From positions 1-49,875 of the IMG/VR virus record IMGVR_UViG_3300005511_000008: a stretch of 49,875 nucleotides of DNA. The stretch is one strand, 5' to 3'. The notes beneath the pieces are model-generated. The model saw nothing but the letters and a program-made list of their open reading frames with translations, made no database searches and was not told where the DNA came from. Below, in pieces: positions 8,331 to 16,883 of this stretch. Each line of letters begins with the position of its first letter. Position 1 is the first letter of the stretch. The translations under genes and the position numbers were made by a program. This DNA comes from a virus.

Positions 8331-10795
8331 AATATCCCTTCGACCCAACAACGCTCGTTACGCCTGGTGCCGCGCCCGATCCCGAGGTGGCGTCGGTCGA
8401 GCAACGTATCAAGATGCGTGAGATCGCCGCCACCGTCGCGGCCGATACCCCCGGCGTCACGGTCGCAGCGCATGTCGCAGATTATCCGATCCCGTCCTAT
8501 TTCCTCGACGTCAATGGGGACTTGACGACATTCAACGCCGAGACCAACCGGCTCATCGGTAGCGACCTGGCCGTGGCTTTTGAAGCAGACGTTCCGACCC
8601 TGCCTCCAACGCTGCTGCTGGAGGTCGACAATCCCGATCGCTATTCGATCCTGGGCGAGCTCTATCCGGCCGCCGATGCTGACGCGGTCTCCGCGCCGCC
8701 CATCAACGCCGCGACGATGGCGTGGTTCAACGCCTTCCTCGCGAAGCTCAATGAACTCGGCTACGAATACATCAACTCGGTGTCGTACGAAATCATTGAC
8801 TTCTATATGCCGCCGGAGTGGAAGCAGCGGGATTATCTCGGCCGCCCTGGCCTTTCAGGCTGGGTGCCCCCGTCGAGCTTCATCGTCCCGACCAACACCG
8901 AAACGCTCAACTACCTGGTGGAGGTTCAGAAGCAATTTCTGACCGCCGCCGTGGCCGCCGGCCACCCGCCGCGCTTTCAGATCGGCGAGCCCTGGTGGTG
9001 GGACGGCGCCTACTCCAATGGCGCGCCCTGCCTCTACGACGACTTCACGCGGGCGCTTTACGCGACCGAGACAGGATCGGCGGTGCCGACGCCTTGGATC
9101 GAGAGTATCTATCAGCCAGTCGCTCCCAATCAAGTCCCCTATCTCACCTGGCTCCGCGGCAAGCTTGGCGCGAGCACGTCCTATATTCGGGATCAGGTCA
9201 AAGCTGAATTCCCGACGGCGGAAGCGACCCTGCTGTTCTTCACTCCGCAGGTTTTGAATCTGAGCTCGGAAGTTACGAACCTCGTCAACTTTCCGATCGA
9301 GGACTGGAAATACCCCGCCTACGACTTCATGCAGATCGAGGACTACGATTGGATCATCGCCTCGCGATTGGATCTCGTCCCCCTCACCTTCGACGCTGCG
9401 CGCAACATCCTGCTTTACCCGCACTCGGTGGTGCACTACTTCGCCGGTTTCGTTCTCAACGCTCAAGATTATGAAATCTGGAAATGGGCCGAGACGGCGA
9501 TTCGAATGGCCCAGGAGGCCGACATGGCTTACATTTATGTTTGGTCTTACACGCAGGCGATCCGCGACAGCGTCCTCTATGATGATCTGCCGCCGGAGCC
9601 CTTGAACGTTCCAATTCTAAATTTGCCGCCGAATTGGGCCGACCCTTACAACGTGATCCTCGAATACAAGACCGAGATCATCACGAGCCGTTCCGGCAAG
9701 GAACAGCGTCGCGCGCTTCGCCGCACGCCGCGGAAGTCGCTCGAATACGGCATTACCCTGAGCGGCGCCGAGGCGCGACAATTCAACTCGGCGCTGTCCG
9801 CGTGGCAGGCCGGCAACTTCTTCACGCCCGAAATCACGCGCAACTGCAAGAGCACGACCGCGATGCCTGCCGTGGGCCTGGTTGTGACCGTCGACGCGCT
9901 GCCTGGTTGGCTTCAGTTGGGTACCGCGGTCATCATCAAGTCGGGAGACGAGCTCGACGGGCGTATCGTCGACCAGATTTCAGGCAACACCATAACCTTC
10001 ACGACTGCCAATAAGGCCAGTGACACTAGGACCTGGCCCATCGGCACGATCGTTCATCCGGCTCTGTTCGGGCGTCTGGCATCGCCCATGGCGACCCGCA
10101 GGCGCACCAGCAACGTGACCGAGGCGACGGTTCGCTTTAATGTCGCGCCAGCATCGGAACCCCCGCTTCTAAATCCCCCCGCCGCCGATCAAAGCTTCAA
10201 CGGGGTGGAAGTCCTGACCATTCGTCCCAATTGGGCAAAGCCCCTCGACGTTGAGCGCCGCTTCGACTCCGAGACGATCGATTACGGCTGGGGCAAGAGC
10301 CAGAACTTCTTTCCGACCAACTTTTCGCAACGCCTGATGAAGGCGACGTTCCTCGGCAAGACCCGAGCCGAGGCGGAGAAAGTCGTCGGCATCTTCAACC
10401 GCATGAAGGGGCAGCGCGGCGTCTTCTACATGCCCACCTACGAAAGGGATATGGACATTTCCCCGCTTGCCGTGGCCGGTGTGAACCTACGTCTGAGCGG
10501 AACGGAGATCGCCGATTGGCTCTCGGACGACAAGGTTTATCGCAACATCGCGATCGTCACGCGGGACAAGCAAATTCACTGCTACAACATTACGGCAGTT
10601 GCGAAGATCACCACGATCGATACTCTGTTGACGTTGTCGACCGCGGTGACGTCGAACGTTCTGTCGAATGCTGTGATCGTCTGCTGGCTTCCATTGTGCC
10701 GCTTCGCCACCGATGAATTGACGATTTCCTGGGTTACAGACAGCGTTGCGCAATTCGACCTCGCCATCAAGAGCATCCAAAAAGACGAGACCTGA
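8327..10795 (+). CDS. Distal tail protein with N-terminal TIM-barrel-like, glycosidase-like region
   Basis: An 822-aa protein, 4-bp overlap with the esterase gene. The first ~440 residues are rich in Trp and Tyr and read like a (beta/alpha)8 barrel. Two acidic candidates sit at the ends of likely strands: Ile-Gly-Glu-Pro-Trp-Trp (Glu 221) and Met-Gln-Ile-Glu-Asp-Tyr (Glu 338). The region after residue 440 starts with a segment around Ser-Arg-Ser-Gly-Lys-Glu-Gln-Arg, a pattern common in tail proteins placed between tape measure and hub, so this half probably sits in the tail tube or tip. The next gene starts 2 bp after the stop. No known glycoside hydrolase family is recognised, so enzymatic activity is a guess; a purely structural barrel is the alternative. 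Confidence 0.65.
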   Translation: MKYPFDPTTLVTPGAAPDPEVASVEQRIKMREIAATVAADTPGVTVAAHVADYPIPSYFLDVNGDLTTFNAETNRLIGSDLAVAFEADVPTLPPTLLLEVDNPDRYSILGELYPAADADAVSAPPINAATMAWFNAFLAKLNELGYEYINSVSYEIIDFYMPPEWKQRDYLGRPGLSGWVPPSSFIVPTNTETLNYLVEVQKQFLTAAVAAGHPPRFQIGEPWWWDGAYSNGAPCLYDDFTRALYATETGSAVPTPWIESIYQPVAPNQVPYLTWLRGKLGASTSYIRDQVKAEFPTAEATLLFFTPQVLNLSSEVTNLVNFPIEDWKYPAYDFMQIEDYDWIIASRLDLVPLTFDAARNILLYPHSVVHYFAGFVLNAQDYEIWKWAETAIRMAQEADMAYIYVWSYTQAIRDSVLYDDLPPEPLNVPILNLPPNWADPYNVILEYKTEIITSRSGKEQRRALRRTPRKSLEYGITLSGAEARQFNSALSAWQAGNFFTPEITRNCKSTTAMPAVGLVVTVDALPGWLQLGTAVIIKSGDELDGRIVDQISGNTITFTTANKASDTRTWPIGTIVHPALFGRLASPMATRRRTSNVTEATVRFNVAPASEPPLLNPPAADQSFNGVEVLTIRPNWAKPLDVERRFDSETIDYGWGKSQNFFPTNFSQRLMKATFLGKTRAEAEKVVGIFNRMKGQRGVFYMPTYERDMDISPLAVAGVNLRLSGTEIADWLSDDKVYRNIAIVTRDKQIHCYNITAVAKITTIDTLLTLSTAVTSNVLSNAVIVCWLPLCRFATDELTISWVTDSVAQFDLAIKSIQKDET

Positions 10796-10797
10796 TC

Positions 10798-11628
10798 ATG
10801 GCCTTTGATGACTACGAAGACAGTCGCCACAACGGCGAGCCGATCAACCTCTACAAGTTCATCTTCGGCGAGGCGCCGGAAGACAAGATTGGATACACCG
10901 ACGCCGAAACTGTCCGAGTGTTCGACAGTCTCAGCTACAAGCCCGTGGCCGTCTCGCGCGACAACATCAACTCCAACGGCACTCTCGACAAGGCAACGCT
11001 CACTCTGCGCATGCAGGGCGACATTCAGATGGCGGAACTGTTTCGCGTTTACCCGCCAAGCTACGTCATCGGTCTCGTCATTTATCAGGGCCACGCTGAC
11101 GACCCGTCGAACGAATTCCTCGCGATCTGGTCGGGGCGCGTCCTGAACTGCGCGCAGGCCGACAGCCAGGTCACGTTCACCTGCGAACCGACAACCACGG
11201 CGTTGAAGCGGACTGTGCTCCGTCGTAACTACCAGCGCGGCTGCGGCCATGCGCTATACGGTGCACAATGCAAAGCGCCAAAGGTGCTGATCGATAAGAC
11301 GGTGACTGCGATCTACACTCGCAACACCATCAGCGTGACCCCTTGGACTGAAAACATCAACGAATTCATCGGCGGGACCGTCGAGTGGACGTCGACCAAG
11401 GGGCGTCGAGAGATTGTCACCATTCGCACGGGCGACAACAACGGCAATATCCAGCTTTTCGGAACCCCCTCCGAGCTCACCGTTGGCGATGTCATCCGGT
11501 TCGCCCGCGGCTGCGACCACACCATGGGGCCGTTGGGGTGCAGTTTGCACGCCAACATCAACAATTTCGGCGGTCAGCCATGGATACCGTTCAAAAATCC
11601 CGTTGGCTTCAACTCGCCTTTCAGCTAA
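10798..11628 (+). CDS. DUF2163 / phage BR0599-type tail hub component
   Basis: A 276-aa protein matching the pattern of the DUF2163/BR0599 family of alphaproteobacterial phages and gene transfer agents. Seen directly: a conserved C-terminal Cys group (Gly-Cys-Gly-His-Ala-Leu-Tyr-Gly-Ala-Gln-Cys, later Arg-Gly-Cys-Asp-His and Gly-Cys-Ser) and a closing Gly-Gly-Gln-Pro-Trp-Ile-Pro segment. In gene transfer agents this family sits in the baseplate hub, and its cysteines are thought to hold an iron-sulfur cluster. The order tape measure, tail tip, DUF2163, hub agrees. The ATG lies 3 bp after the previous stop. An operator-like element follows the stop. Confidence 0.82.
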   Translation: MAFDDYEDSRHNGEPINLYKFIFGEAPEDKIGYTDAETVRVFDSLSYKPVAVSRDNINSNGTLDKATLTLRMQGDIQMAELFRVYPPSYVIGLVIYQGHADDPSNEFLAIWSGRVLNCAQADSQVTFTCEPTTTALKRTVLRRNYQRGCGHALYGAQCKAPKVLIDKTVTAIYTRNTISVTPWTENINEFIGGTVEWTSTKGRREIVTIRTGDNNGNIQLFGTPSELTVGDVIRFARGCDHTMGPLGCSLHANINNFGGQPWIPFKNPVGFNSPFS

Positions 11629-11631
11629 ATC

Positions 11632-11646
11632 TCAACCATCAGGTGA
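11632..11646 (+). promoter_or_regulatory. Operator/stoperator-like element in the late operon
   Basis: TCAACCATCAGGTGA lies 3 bp after the stop of the DUF2163 gene and 15 bp before the next start. It matches 13 of 15 bases of the site at 28098 and reads CTCAAC to GTGA in the direction of transcription, as do the other intercistronic copies. Its AGGTGA half could pass as a ribosome site but is too far from the ATG. Confidence 0.5.
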
Positions 11647-11661
11647 TTTGGACACTTTCAA

Positions 11662-11895
11662 ATGGGCATAGAGGCGCTAGTCGGACAACTGGTTATTGGC
11701 CTCGCTCTGGCTGCGCTGTCTTACGTGCTGATGCCAAAGCCGCAGCAGGAAAAGCCGCCGGCCGCGATGGACTTGGAGGCGCCTACCGCGGAAGCCGGTC
11801 GCACGATCCCCGTGGTATTCGGGACCATGCGGGTCAAGGGGCTTAACGTCCTCTGGTATGGCGACATTCAGACCTACGAATACGACACCGAATGA
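11662..11895 (+). CDS. N-terminal part of tail hub protein (split gene)
   Basis: A 77-aa protein with a hydrophobic segment (about residues 7-24, ending Tyr-Val-Leu-Met-Pro-Lys-Pro) and a C-terminal half reading Thr-Ile-Pro-Val-Val-Phe-Gly-Thr, then Val-Leu-Trp-Tyr-Gly-Asp. In many alphaproteobacterial phages and gene transfer agents this segment opens one long hub/tail-tip protein and is followed at once by the region that here starts the 780-aa gene at 12128. The protein stops just after Trp-Tyr-Gly-Asp. I read it as the first piece of a hub encoded in two genes. No convincing ribosome site precedes its ATG. It overlaps the next gene by 4 bp. Confidence 0.7.
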   Translation: MGIEALVGQLVIGLALAALSYVLMPKPQQEKPPAAMDLEAPTAEAGRTIPVVFGTMRVKGLNVLWYGDIQTYEYDTE

Positions 11896-12128
11896 GCGAA
11901 ATTGACACCCAGCAAGCGCCGACCGACGAAGACCCGATCATCACGGCGGACGACGCGATCAAGGCCGGGCATTGCGCAACCGGAGTTTATCGGTGGTTCA
12001 AGCAGCATGGCTTTGACGCGCGAAAGGCGATGCGGGAAGGCGTGAGACTGTCCGAGGCGCACGCCATCAATGATGCTTTCGGCAACCAGGTTATCGAGAG
12101 AACCCTTGCCCGCCGCAGGGGGCAGTAA
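11892..12128 (+). CDS. Small protein between the two hub pieces
   Basis: A 78-aa acidic-then-basic helical protein (N-terminal Asp/Glu-rich tail, then a segment around Tyr-Arg-Trp-Phe-Lys-Gln-His-Gly-Phe-Asp and an Arg-rich end). Small proteins with the pattern Trp-Phe-x-x-His-Gly-Phe-Asp occur in other alphaproteobacterial phage tail regions, but I know no assigned function. It overlaps the genes on both sides by 4 bp and 1 bp, so translation is tightly coupled with both hub pieces. An assembly chaperone or a structural plug is possible; neither is shown by the sequence. Confidence 0.7.
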   Translation: MSEIDTQQAPTDEDPIITADDAIKAGHCATGVYRWFKQHGFDARKAMREGVRLSEAHAINDAFGNQVIERTLARRRGQ

Positions 12129-14470
12129 TGGGAGTTTTCGGCGGGGGCAGCAGTAGCTCAAAGACCCATGTAGCCAAATACTTCATTTCCATCCACTACG
12201 GCATTTGCGCGGGCCCGGTGGACTCGATCAACAAGATGATAATCGACGATAAAACCGTCGACTGGGGCGGCTTTATCGTCAACACGAATTCCAGCACGGT
12301 CATCAACAACACCGAACTGTTCGGGGGCGTCAAAAAGCAAGGCGGTCTACAGGGTATCTTCGATTTCATGCTGGGCGGCCCCACCCAGCAGTTGACCGTC
12401 GAGGCTGCTGCGAAGCTCGGGGGGACACCGGACAGCCTGCCCGGCTTTCGAGGGATCGCGTCAATATTTGCACGCGGGAACATGGGACTCTTTGGCACGC
12501 TGACACAGGGCTTCTATTGGACCGCGAACAACCCTTACCTGTCCCCGCCGTCCGTCGAGGTTACCCGAATTCCAGTAGGCCCAAACGGCAAAGCCGCTAT
12601 CAACGGTAACCAAGCAAATTTCGCCGATATCATTTGGGAATGCCTGACCAACACCGATTGGGGCATGGGTTCTCCGGAAGGTCTACTCGATCGTGAGTCC
12701 TTCAAAAATGCCGCTGCGACCCTAGCCGCTGAAGGCTTCTGCGGTTCAATGATGTGGACGCGTCAGGACGTCGTCGAGAAGTTCGTCAACGAGGTCCTCG
12801 ATCATATCCAGGCGACCTTGTTCGCGCATCCGCGAACGGGATTGTTGACGCTGAAACTGTTGCGCGACGACTACGATCGCAACACCCTTCCGGTCTTCAC
12901 GCCCGACAACTGCAAGATCACAAAATTTCAGCGCAAAGTCTGGGGTGAAACCGCGAACGAAGTTATGACGTCGTGGACGAACCCGGAAAGCGAGGAATCG
13001 GAGACGGTTGTCGTCCATAACAACGCGAATATCTCGATCCAAGGCAGCGTCGTCAGCACGAGCAAGAACTATTACGCGGTTCGCGGCTCCGCGCTCGCGA
13101 CCAAGCTCGCGCTGCGGGATCTCACTCAGGTCTCCCAGCCCTTCTTGGCGCTCAATATCGAGGCAGACCGAACTGCTTGGACGCTCGTTCCCGGCGATAT
13201 GTGCAAGATCAAGTATCCGGAGCATGGCATCGGCGAAGCCTACATGCGCGTCGGCACCGTCGACTACGGCAAGCCTGGCGCATCTGTCATCAAAGCCGCG
13301 CTGCTGGAAGACATTTTCTCCTTTGGCACGTCGATCTTCGTGCCCGTCGGCGAGAGCCTTCCGCCGGTCATCCCCGAGCCCCCAACCGTCCCCGAGCCCG
13401 ATCCGCCGACGCCGCCCGACGTCCCGTGGGTCGATCCTGCCACCACGCCGACGTCGCTGGATCACGTCTTGATCCGCGATGTCCCGTTCTTTGTCCTCGC
13501 CCGCGTGATCGGCGACGCGGCGATACAGTCGATCGAGTACCCCTCGACCGGAAACATCGTACTCACTGCCGAGGATTCTCCGAACGTCTCGTCAATCGGA
13601 TATTGGACCCAGGTCTACGGGCCCACGGGCGACGCCTCGATTCAGCAGGTCGGCTTCCTCAATAATCGCAAGCGCGTGTTGCTCACCGCGCCGCTGGCCG
13701 CGGCTGGCATTTCGACCCTCGCCTTCTCCTCCCCCAATGGTGCGCCTGTCGAAGTCGGCAGCATCATGGAATTGGTCAGCGTGAGCAACCCCAACGTTTT
13801 CGAGATGGCCGCGGTGACGGCCGACAACGGAGACGGCACTTACGCCTTGACACGCGGCATTCTCGATACGACGCCTCTGCGTTGGAAAGTCGGCGACATC
13901 GTCTGGAACTATCCAGCGAACAGTTCGGTCATTGATCCCACCGGCCGCACTGACAATGTGGACGCCATCTACAAGTTCACACCTCGCACGCAGAAGGGCA
14001 TGTATTCAGTCAGCGCGGCGCCGCTGGTCACGCAGACCGCTCACGATCGCTTGTACCGTCCCTATCGCCCGGCAAATGTGAAGTTCAACGGCGACCTGTA
14101 CAGCCAACAGATCGTCGGCACGAGCGACATCATCGTCACCTGGTCACGACGCAACCGCCTGACCGAGAGCGCGCAACTCCTGGCATGGACTGACGCTGAC
14201 ACCTCGCCCGAGGCCGGACAGACGACCACCGTTGAAATTCTAAACGGCAGCGGCGCGGTCGCTTTCTCGCACACCGGCATCATCGGCACGACCTATACCG
14301 TCCTCGCGTCGGAGATTTCATCCGCGGCCGGCGCTGGCGGGAAGGCCTTCATCCGCGTCAAGGCGGTTCGCGACGGATTTGAAAGCCTCAACCCGGTCAC
14401 GCGCAAGGTCACAACGATCGGTCTTGGTGGCTACGGTTTCAACTACGGCAAGGATTACGGAGCAGTCTAA
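12128..14470 (+). CDS. Tail hub / tip attachment protein, C-terminal part (J-like)
   Basis: A 780-aa protein starting with a Gly/Ser-rich stretch, then a segment typical of the hub region where Ile-Cys-Ala-Gly-Pro-Val-Asp and later Ile-Ile-Asp-Asp occur. That region normally follows the part encoded at 11662. Residues 70-410 probably form the hub (phage tail 3-type) domain. A Pro-rich linker lies near 415-440, and the rest looks like beta-sandwich repeats used for receptor contact. The gene begins at the last base of the preceding stop codon and overlaps the next gene by 1 bp. Role: closing the tail tip and anchoring fibres. Confidence 0.82.
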   Translation: MGVFGGGSSSSKTHVAKYFISIHYGICAGPVDSINKMIIDDKTVDWGGFIVNTNSSTVINNTELFGGVKKQGGLQGIFDFMLGGPTQQLTVEAAAKLGGTPDSLPGFRGIASIFARGNMGLFGTLTQGFYWTANNPYLSPPSVEVTRIPVGPNGKAAINGNQANFADIIWECLTNTDWGMGSPEGLLDRESFKNAAATLAAEGFCGSMMWTRQDVVEKFVNEVLDHIQATLFAHPRTGLLTLKLLRDDYDRNTLPVFTPDNCKITKFQRKVWGETANEVMTSWTNPESEESETVVVHNNANISIQGSVVSTSKNYYAVRGSALATKLALRDLTQVSQPFLALNIEADRTAWTLVPGDMCKIKYPEHGIGEAYMRVGTVDYGKPGASVIKAALLEDIFSFGTSIFVPVGESLPPVIPEPPTVPEPDPPTPPDVPWVDPATTPTSLDHVLIRDVPFFVLARVIGDAAIQSIEYPSTGNIVLTAEDSPNVSSIGYWTQVYGPTGDASIQQVGFLNNRKRVLLTAPLAAAGISTLAFSSPNGAPVEVGSIMELVSVSNPNVFEMAAVTADNGDGTYALTRGILDTTPLRWKVGDIVWNYPANSSVIDPTGRTDNVDAIYKFTPRTQKGMYSVSAAPLVTQTAHDRLYRPYRPANVKFNGDLYSQQIVGTSDIIVTWSRRNRLTESAQLLAWTDADTSPEAGQTTTVEILNGSGAVAFSHTGIIGTTYTVLASEISSAAGAGGKAFIRVKAVRDGFESLNPVTRKVTTIGLGGYGFNYGKDYGAV

Positions 14471-15192
14471 TGGCATCGCGCACCCTACCAGGTCTTGGAC
14501 TAAAGGGCTTTTGGGGTTCCGGCTTCGACGGCTGGGATACCGAGATGGACATCAACCTTCTCACGGTGTCCGTCCTGCTGAACGGCATTGCAAAGTCGGC
14601 GACGACCGCGCTGCCGGGATCTCCGGTGAATGGCGACATCTACATCGTGAGGGTCGGCGACGCGAATGCCGGCAAGATCGCGGTGCGCGACAACGGCGCC
14701 TGGGTTTATATCACGCCGGCCCGTGGATGGCGCCTTTGGGTCGACGACGCCTTGCAGTATCGCATCTATGACGGCGCGGTCTGGGTGATCGAAGACGAGC
14801 TCGTTCCGGTCTCGGTCGCGCAAGGCTCGGCAGTAGCGCTGACGAACAACATCCCTGCAAATGCCATGAGCCTAGCGACGCTCCCGAAGGGCGATTGGGA
14901 AGTTTCGTTCAATGCCGCGTTCCTCCCCGCAGCGACGACGTCGGTTACCGAATTCCTGGCCTCGATCTCGACCACGTCCGCGACGCTCGACATGACCCCT
15001 GGCCGCTTCGATAGCCGCTCTATGGCGGCCTTCGTGCCCGGCGCCGTTCAGCAGAGCCTCGCCATCCCGCCCCACCGCATCAACCTGCCCGTCGCGACAA
15101 CGTTGTATCTTGTTACCAGGGCAAAATTCACGGTCACCACCAACATAGGGGTGTACGGGAGCTTCACCGCGCGTCGCGCGAAATTGGGCTAA
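14470..15192 (+). CDS. DUF2793 tail fibre-type protein
   Basis: A 240-aa protein whose N-terminal 110 residues match the DUF2793 pattern: Gly-Trp-Asp-Thr-Glu-Met-Asp-Ile-Asn, a Pro-Gly-Ser-Pro-x-x-Gly-Asp-x-Tyr-Ile-Val segment, a Gly-Ala-Trp-Val strand and a Gly-Trp-Arg-Leu-Trp-Val-Asp-Asp motif. In this family the domain usually forms the attachment end of a tail fibre or collar protein. The C-terminal half is beta-rich with no recognised domain and probably makes the exposed part. The start overlaps the hub stop codon. Confidence 0.8.
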   Translation: MASRTLPGLGLKGFWGSGFDGWDTEMDINLLTVSVLLNGIAKSATTALPGSPVNGDIYIVRVGDANAGKIAVRDNGAWVYITPARGWRLWVDDALQYRIYDGAVWVIEDELVPVSVAQGSAVALTNNIPANAMSLATLPKGDWEVSFNAAFLPAATTSVTEFLASISTTSATLDMTPGRFDSRSMAAFVPGAVQQSLAIPPHRINLPVATTLYLVTRAKFTVTTNIGVYGSFTARRAKLG

Positions 15193-15214
15193 CGTTTCTG
15201 GAAAGAATATTGCG

Positions 15215-16051
15215 ATGCCGATTAGCTCCGTCGACGACATCATTGCAGCGGTTGCCGATCAACCCGCGCGCTTTTTCATGAAGGCGCAACCGGTATCGAT
15301 GATTGGCGGCCGACCGATCTCGACCTGGCCGCTTGCTGGCATTCCGGGCGCGGGGGTGCAGGACACGAATGGGCTAAATGGCACTGTCTGGTCATCCGGT
15401 TCGAATGCGTCGCCGACGCCCGTGAGCGGGCAGCTTCCCTTCCTCGCTGCTGCGGGTGGGCTGTCGTCCTATCTCGCTCGACTTGTCGGCTCGATGCCGA
15501 ACGGCGGCGTCTTTCTCTTGTGCGATCGGCTTTGGTCGAACAGTGGCATGAGCATGACGTCGACCTCGTCGCAGGCCATTTCGTCGCCGACGTTCCCCGC
15601 TCGCGACAGCAATCAATCGACCAACGGCGAAGGTGTCTTTTTAGGCCTAGAACTGACAGGCACAACCGGCGCCGGAACGCCGACAATTACCGTCGGCTAC
15701 ACGAACAGCGGCGGTGCCGCCGGCCGTTCCGCAACGAACATCAACCCGACCAGTGCGGCGCAAGGTGTTGGTTCGTTTTACCCGATCGGACAGCAAGCGC
15801 CGGATTTGGGAGTCCGTTCGGTTCAATCAGTTCAGCTTTCCGCCACTTGGAGCGGCGGCGCGGCATCGCTGGTCGCCTATCGCGTGATCGCTAGCCTCGA
15901 CATCGGCTCTGCACAGTCCGGTGCGGCGCTTGATCCGGTCACGGGGGGTCTACCGCAGATTTTCAACGGTTCGGTGCCTTTCATCATCTACGTTCCGGCG
16001 AGCAATGGCACCGGGCCCGTTTTCGGCGCGATGACGGTGGGCAAAAAATGA
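15215..16051 (+). CDS. Virion surface/fibre-like protein, tandem copy 1
   Basis: A 278-aa Ser/Thr/Gly-rich, beta-rich protein. It and its neighbour at 16048 share a framework: a Tyr-Leu-Ala-Arg-Leu segment, Leu-Cys-Asp-Arg-Leu-Trp (Ile-Cys-Asp-Arg-Leu-Trp in copy 2), Phe-Pro-Ala-Arg-Asp, Ser-Thr-Asn-Gly, Gly-Val-Arg-Ser-Val-Gln-Ser, Leu-Val-Ala-Tyr-Arg and a closing Asp-Pro-Val-Thr-Gly. Position after a DUF2793 gene suggests a fibre, spike or decoration protein. GGAAAG 15 bp upstream of the ATG may serve as a weak ribosome site. Confidence 0.75.
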   Translation: MPISSVDDIIAAVADQPARFFMKAQPVSMIGGRPISTWPLAGIPGAGVQDTNGLNGTVWSSGSNASPTPVSGQLPFLAAAGGLSSYLARLVGSMPNGGVFLLCDRLWSNSGMSMTSTSSQAISSPTFPARDSNQSTNGEGVFLGLELTGTTGAGTPTITVGYTNSGGAAGRSATNINPTSAAQGVGSFYPIGQQAPDLGVRSVQSVQLSATWSGGAASLVAYRVIASLDIGSAQSGAALDPVTGGLPQIFNGSVPFIIYVPASNGTGPVFGAMTVGKK

Positions 16052-16878
16052 GCTTTTCATCTATTGCCGCCGTGAAGGCCGGGCTTCGACCGCCGCAGTT
16101 CTTCCCTCGATCGTTCTTTAGCAACGCCGCAAATGCGACGGGGCATATCAAGACGAGCTGGCCCGGCGCACCTTCAAACGGCACCTATGATACGACGCTC
16201 CCTGGCGTCGCACTGAGCGGACCTCACTCGGCGGGCATTCTTCTTCCTGCGCCTCCCTCCGGATTGAAGAATTATCTCGCTCGGCTCTCAATGGCGTCGT
16301 CGCAAAGTAGCACCGCCACGAGTTGGCTCTGTCTGATTTGCGACCGTCTTTGGCACAATGGGGGCATCAACAGCGGCATTACCACAGCGCAGGCCGTCAA
16401 CTCCGTTGCGTTCCCGGCGCGAGATGAAAACGGATCGACTAACGGGGTCGGCGTTTTCCTTGCCGTGGAGCATTCGACGAGCCAGACGATAGGGTCCGTG
16501 CCTGTTACCACGGTTAGCTATACAAACAGCGCCGGCGTCTCTGGTCGCACGGCGACCAATTCGTTACACCCATTCGCTGCGCACTCTCAAACTGCGACGA
16601 CGTTTCTCGATCTTCAATCGGGCGACGTAGGAGTTCGGTCGGTTCAATCGATCACGATCAATCCAGCCTACACTACGGGAACGCTCAACCTCGTCGCCTA
16701 TCGCCTAATCGCCGCGGTTCCTGTGATCGGCGGCGTAGGGCTTATCGATCCGGTGACTGGCTGTTTGCCAAAAGTGTTCGACGATGCGGTGTTGTTCTAT
16801 TACTCGATCACCGGATCGTCGAATGCCGATGGCTCTCTCGGGTCGATGACAAACCGACTCGATCTTGCTGCGGGTTAA
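16048..16878 (+). CDS. Virion surface/fibre-like protein, tandem copy 2
   Basis: A 276-aa paralogue of the preceding gene with a 4-bp ATGA overlap. The conserved framework (Leu-Ala-Arg-Leu, Cys-Asp-Arg-Leu-Trp, Phe-Pro-Ala-Arg-Asp, Gly-Val-Arg-Ser-Val-Gln-Ser, Asp-Pro-Val-Thr-Gly) is kept, while the first ~75 residues and the loops between strands differ strongly. That is the pattern expected of duplicated surface proteins that have taken on different binding or stacking roles. No known domain is recognised. Confidence 0.75.
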   Translation: MSFSSIAAVKAGLRPPQFFPRSFFSNAANATGHIKTSWPGAPSNGTYDTTLPGVALSGPHSAGILLPAPPSGLKNYLARLSMASSQSSTATSWLCLICDRLWHNGGINSGITTAQAVNSVAFPARDENGSTNGVGVFLAVEHSTSQTIGSVPVTTVSYTNSAGVSGRTATNSLHPFAAHSQTATTFLDLQSGDVGVRSVQSITINPAYTTGTLNLVAYRLIAAVPVIGGVGLIDPVTGCLPKVFDDAVLFYYSITGSSNADGSLGSMTNRLDLAAG

Positions 16879-16883
16879 CTCTC

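Noticed and set aside
11643-11846. Alternate start GTG within the operator-like element for the 77-aa gene
   Set aside because: The GTG is in a different frame from the hub N-terminal gene and yields no plausible protein.
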